From: CALJFL01 sp963669435
GTDB lineage: Bacteria > Pseudomonadota > Gammaproteobacteria > Pseudomonadales > Halieaceae
Reading direction: 5' to 3'
DNA length: 64,000 nt
NCBI GenBank assembly: GCA_963669435.1
Contig: OY770025.1
Coordinates: 3,286,001 to 3,350,000, forward strand
The notes under the pieces were generated by a model. It did no database searches. It was not told the origin of the DNA and worked only from the letters and a program-made list of their open reading frames with translations. The translations under genes and the position numbers were made by a program. How positions within the stretch are numbered: position 1 is the first letter of the stretch; each line of letters begins with the position of its first letter. Positions 34,689 to 43,278 of this stretch are shown in pieces.

Positions 34689-37539
34689 TCAGGTATCCAG
34701 GTCCATCTCTACACCGCTGAAGCGATTTGCCTCTTCGGTGATATCCGCCTGCTCGATTACCGAGCGATCAGCCGGGAGCCCGAGGTCGTTTACCAGGTAG
34801 CGTTTGGTTTCGGCAGCGCGATCATCCGCCAGTAATTCCAACTGGCTATCTGCAATGGTCATAGTGGCGGTGACCTGTTCAAGTTGACTGCGCAGTGAGG
34901 GTAACTCTTCTTCCATCTCCGGTACTAATGCGCGATAGCGCGTCTCTATGGCACTCAGGTAGCGCGGTGATTTAGCCTTGATTTCTTCGCTACTGATGCC
35001 CTCGGTGATCAGTGCCTGATTCAGGGCTTGTTGTTGCAGGTAGTGCTGATCCGCCGTGGGATGCAGGCGCCCCTTGATGATCAGTGTGAGTTCGGGTCGT
35101 TGTTGCATGGCCTGGGTGAGGCTGGCTAGCTTGGCTTTGCCAGCCTCGTCGAGGGTTGCAAGGCCGGATGGAAAGATAACGCTTTGCAGGTCTTCATCGG
35201 AGCTGACCAGGCCGGCAAGCAGTTTAAAGGGTGCTGTCACCGCACTGGTAATCAGGTTGACCATCGCCTTGCCCACAATGCCTCCGATTGAAAATTCGGG
35301 GTCGTTTACATCACCACTGACCGGCAGGGCCAGGTCGATCACACCATTGGCGTCGGTCAAAAGGGCCAGCGCCAACTCAAGTGGCAGGTCAACGGCTTGC
35401 TCACTTTCAATCTTGTCACCCAGCTTCAACTGGTCAATGAGGATATTGTTATCTCCCTGCAGTTGACCCTTGTCCAGTCCGTACTTGACGTCCAGGCTGA
35501 GGAGCCCGCGGTCTATCGCGTAGCCTGCGTAGGCGCCGGAGTAGGGGGTTAAGCGCGCCATGTCAACGCCGTCAAAGCTCAGGCTAAGATCGATCATCGG
35601 GTACTCGTCAAAGGGGCTGGCTGCACCGGCAAAGCGTACCGGGGCGTAGCCATCCACCGATCCGTCGAGATCGACTTCCATGCGGCTCCCGGGGCTGGTA
35701 TCCAGGCCCATGATCTCACCCGTTATTTGCCCGATGATGGTGCGGAACTGGATCGGCAGGGATTCGTCCATGAAGTCCAGTTGGCCGTCCTCGATATGGA
35801 TCACCCCGATTTTCGCTCTCCAGGGCTCAGTTTCTTCGTCAGTTTGCTGTGGTTCGGGGTTCTCGGCCTCCCTGGCCTCGGCTTCCTCCTCCAACAACCG
35901 CTGGGTGTTGATGGTGCCGTCTTCCTTGATGTGCAATCGCCCGGTATAACCCTCAAGGTGCACAGCATCCAAAGCCAGCACCTGCGCTGGGATATCCACC
36001 TTGAGTCCATCAAGGCGCAGGTCCTCCCAACCCGACAGGGAGGTTTCCTCCTCCTGGATAGATATTTCAAGTCGCTGGATTGCACCGTCCAGCGTGGCTG
36101 TGGTGGGGGGTGAACCCCGCCAGTTGCACACCACCTTGCATATTCACTTCGCCATCGATGATATCGGCGTTCAGTACGCTGGGCAGGTTCGGATTAAACC
36201 AGGGCACGGGGAGTTGACTCAGTTTGTAGTCGATATTCCCGCTGCCGCTACCCAGGTCGATATTCCCTGCGAGGGTAAACGTCGCGGTGTCGAGTATCGC
36301 CAGGGCCAGTTCACCACTGCTCTGACCCGCGAGGGGCCAGGCTATGTTCTCCCAGCGCGCTGATATGGGGGCTACCACCAGTGTGTCCGGGCTGGTGTAG
36401 GGACTGCGCCAGTTCACGGAGCTTTCGCTGATCTGAAATGTTTTCAGGTTGACCTGCCAGGGGCTGCCGGATTCTTCTTCGGCGACTGGAGTTTCACTCT
36501 CGGGTGACTCTTCAAATCGGGTAGCGAAGAGTTCAGCGAGGCTGATTCGCGCATCGTCCATGAAACCGGAGACCGCCAGATCATGGATGCTGAACCCATC
36601 GAGATCGACGCGCGTGTTGGCGCCGTCCACGGATACACCTGTCAGGGAAATATTGTCCAGGGTTATGCCGGTGTCTGGCAGGTCGGCCTGGTCCTGCGGC
36701 ACGATGTCGATACCGCGAATCGTCAGCGCACCATCGTTGATCAGGTAACTAAACTCCTGATCCCAGGAAAGGTCGTAGGTGCCCTCGACATCCAGCCGAC
36801 CATGCCGCAGTTCAAAATTCAGCCAGGGCTCCATAAAACGCCAGGCGGTGCGCAGCCGCACGTTGGACAGGGCCAGCCGTCCTTCGCTGCGCGCCTGTGG
36901 AATAGAAATGTCGCCTTCCCAGGTCAACGTACCACCTTGCTCGGCGGAGGCCGAAATGCGATAGGGCTTGCCTTCCTCGCGCACGGTAGACAGGTCGCGA
37001 ACGCGGATGGCCAGGTTGTCCCAGTGCGTCTGGTAGGGTTTGACGCGGTTGGTATCGGTGACGAGTATCCGCTGGGCGTGGAAGTTAAAGTCCTTGATGG
37101 TGATACCCGGCAACTCGGCAGGAGCGTCTGGCTGGGGTTCAAGTTCGGGTTCAGCGTCGGGAGTGTCGCTGTTACCCATCATGTCGGAGAAGTTAAATAC
37201 GTTGCCCGGCAGCCGCTTGACGTGCACTGTCAGTTCATCGACTGTGAACTTGTCCAGCACCCACCCTTTGCGCACCAGGCTGGCCAGCGACAGGTTGACT
37301 TCAAACAATCGGAATCCAGCAAAGGGGGTACCATCGGTTTCACCCAGCTCTGCCTTCCTGACTTCCAGGCCAAGATTGAAAGGATTAAAAACGATCAGCT
37401 CGGTGGTCAGGGGTCGCTGCAGTTGCTCGGAGACGACTTTGGGCACCAGATAATTCAGCAGCGGCATCACTACCAGAATACTCAGGCCGACGTAGGCGGC
37501 GTATACCAGGGCGATGATCTTTAGCGAGCGCGGCAACAC
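34689..37539 (-). pseudogene. DUF748 (AsmA-like) protein, frame broken by one extra base
   Basis: Two overlapping frames make one long protein. The N-terminal part starts at 37539 with a membrane anchor (LVYAAYVGLSILVVMPLL) and runs in frame to VQLAGFTP. The C-terminal part continues from TTATLDGAIQRLEI to 34689. The break is at a run of six G (36105-36110); five would restore one frame. The total, 2851 bases, is 950 codons plus one base. The joined product of about 949 residues is a normal DUF748 protein, with a C-terminal LTLIIKGRLHPTAD domain typical of the family. Such proteins are AsmA-like and envelope-associated. It may be an assembly error, phase variation or a real loss. Confidence 0.85.
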
Positions 37540-37647
37540 AAAACTCCATTTCCTGTGATTGACTTCAAGACATTGCCTTATTGTTCAGCGGTGCCTTAAC
37601 TATAGTCAAAATGTGTGAAGCTCCCAAGGCGACCTGGGGATCCTGGA

Positions 37648-38649
37648 TTACAGGCCTTTCCGGTAGGTGTACGGCGTGACCCCGGTCCAGCCCTTGAATG
37701 CGCGAATGAATGCGCTCGCCTCGGAAAATCCGGAGCGATGGGCAATTTCCTCGATGCTCAGGCCGTGTTTACCCAGCAGGTGCAGCGCGGTATCACGGCG
37801 TAACTGGTTTTTTATTTCCTTAAAGGTGATGCCCTCGGCGGACAATCGCCTGCGCAAGGTTTGTGGATGAATATCCAGTGCCTCGGCGACGGCAGTTAAT
37901 TCGGGCATATCGATCAGACTATGGCGTACCTTTTCCCGGACCCGTGTCGTCCAACTGCGACTGACATAATCCTGGGTGAGCATCATTAACACGGGGTGGC
38001 GCAGGTAGTGGCGCAGCGATTGTTCGTTTTGCACGACGGGCTTGTCCAGCAACGAGGTCGCCATAACAATCTCCGACGTGTCCTGTTCAAAAGCCATGGG
38101 ACTGGCACGAAACATATGCCGATAGGCTCTCGCGTCAGCGGCAGGTGCGTGGGCAAAATTAACCGCCTGCAGGGGAATGTGTTCCTGGATCAGCCAGCTG
38201 CCAAAACGGTGGACATTGAATAATGAAAGCTCCGCATAGTACGACTCGGGCAGCGGGCGATCTTCGGCCTTTAGAAACCGTATCGTTGTGGTTTTGTCGG
38301 CGCTCTCCATCTGGGGCACCAGGTCAGGTGAGAACAGTTGGAAGTATCGACAGTGACGCGCCAACGCCTGCCCCAGGGTTTCGCAGTTGATAGTTGCGTG
38401 ACACATCATTGACCAGGTGCCAATGGGCATCGGCCGGGACGCGTAGCCGAGTAACTCGTCCTCCATGGCCAACATGGTATTCACTTGCAGATCTGCAAAG
38501 CGTTCGATGGATATCCTGGCATCGCTTTCCTGAAGCAGCCGCGGTGAGATGCGATTCTTGCGGAGGAGGCCGATGGGGTTAATGCCCTTGCGCACGGTGT
38601 TTCGCAAGACCGCGCGCACAAACTGAACCGAAATCGACAGGTCGCGCAT
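37648..38649 (-). CDS. AraC-family transcriptional regulator
   Basis: This 333-residue protein has an N-terminal arabinose-binding-like domain of the type seen in OruR/ArgR-like AraC members, and a C-terminal double helix-turn-helix (SIEEIAHRSGFSEASAFIRAFKGWTGVTP). It lies 4 bases after the diguanylate cyclase gene, so the two form an operon. Inducer and targets are unknown. This AraC subgroup often controls fatty-acid or amino-acid catabolic genes nearby. Confidence 0.9.
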   Translation of the reverse strand: MRDLSISVQFVRAVLRNTVRKGINPIGLLRKNRISPRLLQESDARISIERFADLQVNTMLAMEDELLGYASRPMPIGTWSMMCHATINCETLGQALARHCRYFQLFSPDLVPQMESADKTTTIRFLKAEDRPLPESYYAELSLFNVHRFGSWLIQEHIPLQAVNFAHAPAADARAYRHMFRASPMAFEQDTSEIVMATSLLDKPVVQNEQSLRHYLRHPVLMMLTQDYVSRSWTTRVREKVRHSLIDMPELTAVAEALDIHPQTLRRRLSAEGITFKEIKNQLRRDTALHLLGKHGLSIEEIAHRSGFSEASAFIRAFKGWTGVTPYTYRKGL

Positions 38650-38653
38650 CAGC

Positions 38654-39829
38654 TCAGCTCGGGTTTCTGGCAGTGCTGAGTTGCACAGGATTGTTCTCTA
38701 CCGAGGCGACGCGATTGCGTCCCCCGCGCTTGGCCAGAAACAGTGCGCGATTCGCTTCACTGTACAATTCATCCACGTCCGACTGGCCCTGTGAGCAGGC
38801 GACCCCAACACTGGCGGTGACCGGGATGTTCTGTTGCTCAACCAGTAGCGGGTAATCACCGATGGTGGCGCGGATGCGTTCCCCCAGCGCCTTGGCGGCC
38901 TCGAGGGTAGTGTTGGGCAGAATCAGCATGAATTCTTCGCCGCCCGTACGTGCGACCACGTCGCTACTCCGGCAAAGCCTGCTCAAAATATTTGCGACCA
39001 TCTGAATGATGCGGTCACCCAACTCCTGCCCGAAGCTGTCATTGACCTGCCGGAAGTGATCAATATCGACGAGAATGGCGGCGGTGGTGTGGCCGTGCCG
39101 TGAGGCGGCGGCAAGGCTGACATGCAGCGCCTCGCCCAGCCCCCGGCGATTGAGCAGGCGCGTGAGCGGGTCTTCGGTATTCAGGTGCCCCAGATCCTGC
39201 TGATACTCAAACAGGGTGCTGGCCAGGAAGCCTATGGCGACCAGAGCGAAGCTGATGCTTTGAATCCCGAACATCAGCTGGCGTACGGCAGCCGAGTCGG
39301 CGCCTGAACTGGCCTCGAGGCTCGCATAGGCCAGCCCAAATAATGAGACCAGGCAGGCGAGAGCGATGATGCCATCCCCCATGTTGCGATAGCGCCATGC
39401 ACGCCAGCCGGTGAGAACGGCCGCACCGACAAAGAATACGCCACTGGCAGCCGTGTGGACGAAGAACATACTTTGTCCCGGTACGAAGAATGCGCTGAGA
39501 CCGCTCACCAGACAGATACCACCTAACAGGTAACGGCCACTGTAGATGCCGGCGCGTTGCCCGCAGGCGAGGAATAGCAGGTAGCTGTTGATGATCGCTA
39601 CCACCGCGTTCAGGTCGATACCGACGTTACCGGTCGCGGCCGCGCCCTGTACGGACAGTGCAATCCAGCCCAGCAGGGCGGCCATAAAGTAGATGGTGAA
39701 CATGCCCAGGCCTACGGGCGGGTTAGCCGAACCGCTCAGGGAGTAAACGACGAACAATAACGCGCAGGTGATGCACAGGATCAACGCGTAGTCCGTCATT
39801 ATCCAGCCGTCGTTGAAAATCTGCTCCAT
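38654..39829 (-). CDS. Membrane diguanylate cyclase (GGDEF)
   Basis: This 391-residue protein has about seven N-terminal membrane spans (residues about 12-205) and a C-terminal GGDEF domain that makes cyclic di-GMP. The active site reads GGEEF, a functional variant. The inhibitory RxxD site (RSSD) lies exactly five residues before it, so product feedback inhibition is expected. The membrane part has no sensor domain that I can name. It is co-transcribed with the AraC regulator. Confidence 0.92.
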   Translation of the reverse strand: MEQIFNDGWIMTDYALILCITCALLFVVYSLSGSANPPVGLGMFTIYFMAALLGWIALSVQGAAATGNVGIDLNAVVAIINSYLLFLACGQRAGIYSGRYLLGGICLVSGLSAFFVPGQSMFFVHTAASGVFFVGAAVLTGWRAWRYRNMGDGIIALACLVSLFGLAYASLEASSGADSAAVRQLMFGIQSISFALVAIGFLASTLFEYQQDLGHLNTEDPLTRLLNRRGLGEALHVSLAAASRHGHTTAAILVDIDHFRQVNDSFGQELGDRIIQMVANILSRLCRSSDVVARTGGEEFMLILPNTTLEAAKALGERIRATIGDYPLLVEQQNIPVTASVGVACSQGQSDVDELYSEANRALFLAKRGGRNRVASVENNPVQLSTARNPS

Positions 39830-39856
39830 GATCCTGTTCTGTGGCTCAGTGCCTGT

Positions 39857-39905
39857 TCACACTACCGTCTCAGCTGACGCCATGGGGCCAGCTCCGGTAG
39901 TGTGA
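39857..39905. promoter_or_regulatory. 11-bp inverted repeat in divergent promoter region
   Basis: TCACACTACCG at 39857-39867 is matched perfectly by CGGTAGTGTGA at 39895-39905, with a 27-base gap that has weak internal symmetry. It lies between the diguanylate cyclase gene and the acyl-CoA dehydrogenase operon. There is no T-run, so a regulatory or cruciform role fits better than a terminator. Confidence 0.4.
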
Positions 39906-40028
39906 GCAAGCCCTTTGTGCTGGTAGTTTAAGTCAATTTATTTGTCGGGGCAGGTCATTGTTGCACTTTTTGGCCCTACGCATACTGTGCCGCTATCCAC
40001 AGACCGACCGATAGCGAGGACCTGTTTC

Positions 40029-41204
40029 GTGCTTACACGTGATTTTACTGAAGAACAGACAATGTTTCGGGATGCTTACCGCAAGTTTCTCGCGGCGGAA
40101 ATTGTGCCCCACATGGAAACCTGGCGGGAGGCCGGTATCGTCGACCGGGAGGCGTTCCGCAAGGCCGGTGAGCAGGGCTTCCTCATGGTGTGGCCGGATG
40201 AGAAATATGGCGGTATGGGCGATGATGATTTTCGTTTTGAGCAGATCATCATGGAAGAGGCTGCCTATGCGCGGGTAGGCGATTGGTACAGCACCTTGCA
40301 CAGCCGCCTGGTCGGCCCGTACCTGACGCGCTTTGGCAATGAAGAGCAATGCCAGCGCTTCCTGCCCCGGTGTGTCAGCGGAGAAACTATTCTGGCTATT
40401 GCCATGACCGAACCCGACGCGGGCAGCGACCTGGCGGGTATGCGCTCAACGGCGGTCGAGCATGATGATCACTGGGTGCTCAATGGCGCCAAGACCTATA
40501 TCTCCAATGGCATCAATGCAGACCTGCTGATCGTCGCCGCCAAAACTGATCCCGACAACAACCCCCACGCTATGACCCTGTTCCTGGTAGAGCGCGGGAT
40601 GGAAGGCTTTGAGCGTGGACGCAATCTCAAGAAGATGGGCCTGAAAGCACAGGACACTGCGGAGCTGTTTTTTAATGACGTCAAGGTACCCAAGGCCAAT
40701 GTCCTGGGTGAGCCGGGCAAGGGCTTTATCTACCTGATGGAGGGCCTCGCCGAGGAACGGTTGATTGGTGCTGTTGGTTACCTCGCATCGGCGCAATTGT
40801 CATGGGACCTGACTGCAGATTACGTCAAGGAGCGCAAGGCGTTTGGCAAGCCGCTACATCACTACCAGAACACGCAATTCTCCCTCGCCGAGTTGCGCAC
40901 CAAGCTGGATTTTGCCCAGGTCTTTGTCGACCAGTGCGTAGCGTCATTCCGCGCCGGGCAGCTGACAGCCGTTGACGCCGCCAAGGCGAAACTGGTAACC
41001 AGCGAGTTGCAGGTCGAGGCCGCGGATATCGGCGTGCAGATGCACGGCGGTGCCGGTTTTATGGATGAGTATCCCATCAGCCGCCAATATACGGATGCCC
41101 GGATTTCTCCCATCTACGCCGGGACCTCTGAAGTGATGAAGATAATAATTAGTCGCGATTGTTTGTCGGATGATTACAATGCCTTCAACACGCGTAACTT
41201 TTAA
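40029..41204 (+). CDS. Acyl-CoA dehydrogenase, IVD/LCAD-type active site
   Basis: This 391-residue FAD enzyme introduces the alpha-beta double bond into an acyl-CoA. Signatures are AMTEPDAGSDLAGMRSTA, the Q-M-H-G-G-A-G-F segment and YAGTSEVMKIIISRD. At the position where MCAD has its catalytic glutamate (YEGT), this protein has alanine (YAGT). A glutamate in LAEERLIGAV aligns instead with the base of isovaleryl-CoA and long-chain dehydrogenases, suggesting branched or long substrates. The GTG at 40029, with GAGGA at 40016-40020, is preferred over an ATG at 39942. It is the first gene of a four-gene set. Confidence 0.92.
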   Translation: MLTRDFTEEQTMFRDAYRKFLAAEIVPHMETWREAGIVDREAFRKAGEQGFLMVWPDEKYGGMGDDDFRFEQIIMEEAAYARVGDWYSTLHSRLVGPYLTRFGNEEQCQRFLPRCVSGETILAIAMTEPDAGSDLAGMRSTAVEHDDHWVLNGAKTYISNGINADLLIVAAKTDPDNNPHAMTLFLVERGMEGFERGRNLKKMGLKAQDTAELFFNDVKVPKANVLGEPGKGFIYLMEGLAEERLIGAVGYLASAQLSWDLTADYVKERKAFGKPLHHYQNTQFSLAELRTKLDFAQVFVDQCVASFRAGQLTAVDAAKAKLVTSELQVEAADIGVQMHGGAGFMDEYPISRQYTDARISPIYAGTSEVMKIIISRDCLSDDYNAFNTRNF

Positions 41205-41233
41205 ATAACAGCGTCAACACGGGAGTTCTGCAT

Positions 41234-42367
41234 ATGGGTCCACTGAATGGCTATACCGTCATCGAGTTGCAGGGCATTGGTCCGGCACCGATGGGCGGTA
41301 TGATACTGGCCGATATGGGCGCCGAGGTGATTCGTATTGACCGGGTCAACGGGCCTGACGCCCGCGTGACCGAGCGGGTAAGTGGGCGCGGCAAGAAGTC
41401 GGTCATCCTCGATCTGAAAGATCCCGAAGGTGTTGAAACGCTGTTGCGCATTGTCGAAAACGCCGATGTCATCATCGACCCCTTTCGTCCAGGTGTTTGC
41501 GAAAAGCTGGGCATTGGTCCCGAGGAATGCATGGCGCGCAATCCGCGACTCGTCTTTGCCCGCATGACCGGTTGGGGGCAGGACGGACCACTGGCGCACG
41601 CTGCGGGCCACGACATCAACTACATCTCAATCACCGGCGCACTGTTTGCCGTGGGGCGCAAGGGCGAGAAGCCCGTGCCCCCCCTCAACCTGGTTGGCGA
41701 TATGGGCGGTGGCGGTATGCTGTTGGTAAACGGTGTGCTGGCGGCACTGCTGGAGGCGTCCAATTCCGGGCAGGGCCAGGTGATCGATGTGGCGATGGTA
41801 GATGGCGCCGCCCAGTTGATGTGGATGTTCCACGGCCTGGATGCCATGAATATGTGGAAACCCGATCTGCGGGAATCAAACCTGCTGGACGGCGGCGCGC
41901 ACTTTTACGACACCTATGAGTGTGCCGACGGTGAGTACATTTCCATAGGCTCGATAGAGCCGCAGTTCTACGCCCTGTTAAAGCAGCATGCCCAGCTCTC
42001 CGAGGAAACCTTTGGCGATCAGAACAACCCTGCGCTGTGGCCTGAGCTCAGTGAAGAGCTCGCTAAGGTGTTCAAGCAGAAAACCCAGGCACAATGGTGC
42101 GAGATCATGGAGGGGACCGACGTATGTTTCGCCCCGGTGTTGCGTTATTCCGAGGCGCACCAACACCCGGCCAATGTTGCCAGGAACACCTATACCAAGG
42201 TCGATGGCCTGGTCCAGCCGTCTCCGGCGCCGCGCTTTAGCCGCACACCTTCCGAAATAGCGCACGGCGTGCGCGGCGGGGGCGAGGACACCGAATCAGT
42301 GTTGTCTGCCATGGGGTTCGCGACCCAGGAGATCGCCTCGCTCAAAGATAAGGGCAGCATTGTCTGA
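41234..42367 (+). CDS. CaiB/BaiF family, alpha-methylacyl-CoA racemase-like
   Basis: This 377-residue class-III CoA-transferase-fold protein has GADMGAEVIRIDR-type ILADMGAEVIRID near the start. The histidine of the AMACR active site is present in AGHDINYIS, and the aspartate in GDMGGGGMLLV. Both residues are used by the mycobacterial racemase, so racemisation of 2-methylacyl-CoA fits better than CoA transfer. It lies 29 bases after the dehydrogenase. AMACR-type enzymes prepare (R)-methyl-branched chains such as isoprenoid or sterol side chains for beta-oxidation. Confidence 0.88.
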   Translation: MGPLNGYTVIELQGIGPAPMGGMILADMGAEVIRIDRVNGPDARVTERVSGRGKKSVILDLKDPEGVETLLRIVENADVIIDPFRPGVCEKLGIGPEECMARNPRLVFARMTGWGQDGPLAHAAGHDINYISITGALFAVGRKGEKPVPPLNLVGDMGGGGMLLVNGVLAALLEASNSGQGQVIDVAMVDGAAQLMWMFHGLDAMNMWKPDLRESNLLDGGAHFYDTYECADGEYISIGSIEPQFYALLKQHAQLSEETFGDQNNPALWPELSEELAKVFKQKTQAQWCEIMEGTDVCFAPVLRYSEAHQHPANVARNTYTKVDGLVQPSPAPRFSRTPSEIAHGVRGGGEDTESVLSAMGFATQEIASLKDKGSIV

Positions 42368-42397
42368 CCTGCAAGAACGAATAATACCGGAGATTCC

Positions 42398-43192
42398 ATG
42401 AGCAGTTATAAGACCCTCCTGATTGATCGTCGCGGGGCAGTGGCCCTGTTGACGCTGAACCGCCCCGAAAGCCTGAATGCAATAGACACGACGCTACGCC
42501 GCGAATTTGTGGCGGCTGCCCGGGAGCTCAATAATGACGACAATATCCGAGTGGTGGTGCTGACCGGTGCCGGGCGCGCCTTCTGTGCCGGGGCCGATCT
42601 CGCCGAGGGTGGGGAACAGGGCCTGGCCAGTGGCCAGTCTGTCGAAGATATGCTGAACTTCGAGTACCGCCCGGCAATAATGGCAATTCACGATGCGCCC
42701 AAGCCTTGGATCAGCGCGGTGAATGGCGCCTGCGCGGGTGTTGGCAGCGCCTTTGCGATGACCTGTGACCTGATGGCTATGGCGCAGGATGCCTACATCT
42801 ACCAGGCTTTCGGCGCCATTGGACTGGTGCCTGACGGAGGTGCCACCTGGCACTTACAGCGTATTTTGGGGCCCAAGCGGGCCTACGAGATAATTGCCAC
42901 TGGCGAAAAGGTCGGCGCCGATAAATGCCTGCAATTAGGGCTTTGTAACCGGGTTGTGGATAGCGATCAGCTGTTGCCAGAGGCTCTCAACTGGGCCGAT
43001 GCCCTGGCGGAGCGTTCACCTCTGGCGTTGCGCTACGCCAAGGAGTCTCTCAACTATGCGGCAGAAGCTTCTCTGCCGGATGTCATCGGTAACGAGGCGC
43101 GCTTGCAGCATGTTTGTACTGATAGCGCTGATGCCCAGGAGGGGGTGAAGGCCTTCCTGGAAAAGCGAGCGGCCAATTGGCAGGGTCGATAG
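42398..43192 (+). CDS. Crotonase-family protein lacking hydratase glutamates (PaaG-like isomerase)
   Basis: This 264-residue crotonase has the oxyanion motif AFCAGADLAEG but lacks both hydratase glutamates: the first position reads GVGSAFAMTCD and the second reads FGAIGLVPDGG. The aspartate in LVPDGGATW matches the catalytic aspartate of PaaG-like enoyl-CoA isomerases. Isomerase chemistry is therefore more likely than hydration, although automatic annotation would say enoyl-CoA hydratase. It starts 30 bases after the racemase gene. Confidence 0.88.
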   Translation: MSSYKTLLIDRRGAVALLTLNRPESLNAIDTTLRREFVAAARELNNDDNIRVVVLTGAGRAFCAGADLAEGGEQGLASGQSVEDMLNFEYRPAIMAIHDAPKPWISAVNGACAGVGSAFAMTCDLMAMAQDAYIYQAFGAIGLVPDGGATWHLQRILGPKRAYEIIATGEKVGADKCLQLGLCNRVVDSDQLLPEALNWADALAERSPLALRYAKESLNYAAEASLPDVIGNEARLQHVCTDSADAQEGVKAFLEKRAANWQGR

Positions 43193-43216
43193 CGTAATCA
43201 CCGCAGCTTGTTGGCG

Positions 43217-43230
43217 CGCCTGATCAGGCG
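43217..43230. promoter_or_regulatory. 14-bp perfect palindrome upstream of carboxyltransferase gene
   Basis: CGCCTGATCAGGCG is a perfect palindrome in the 86-base gap before the carboxyltransferase gene. It could be an operator or a short hairpin that modulates the last gene of the set. No T-run follows. Confidence 0.3.
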
Positions 43231-43278
43231 TTATATTGTCGAGATAGTATCGCGCTGATTGAATCAGGGAACTAAGGG

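Noticed and set aside
41620..41919. Alternative frames within the racemase gene
   Set aside because: They overlap conserved AMACR motifs in the main frame and carry no recognisable domain.
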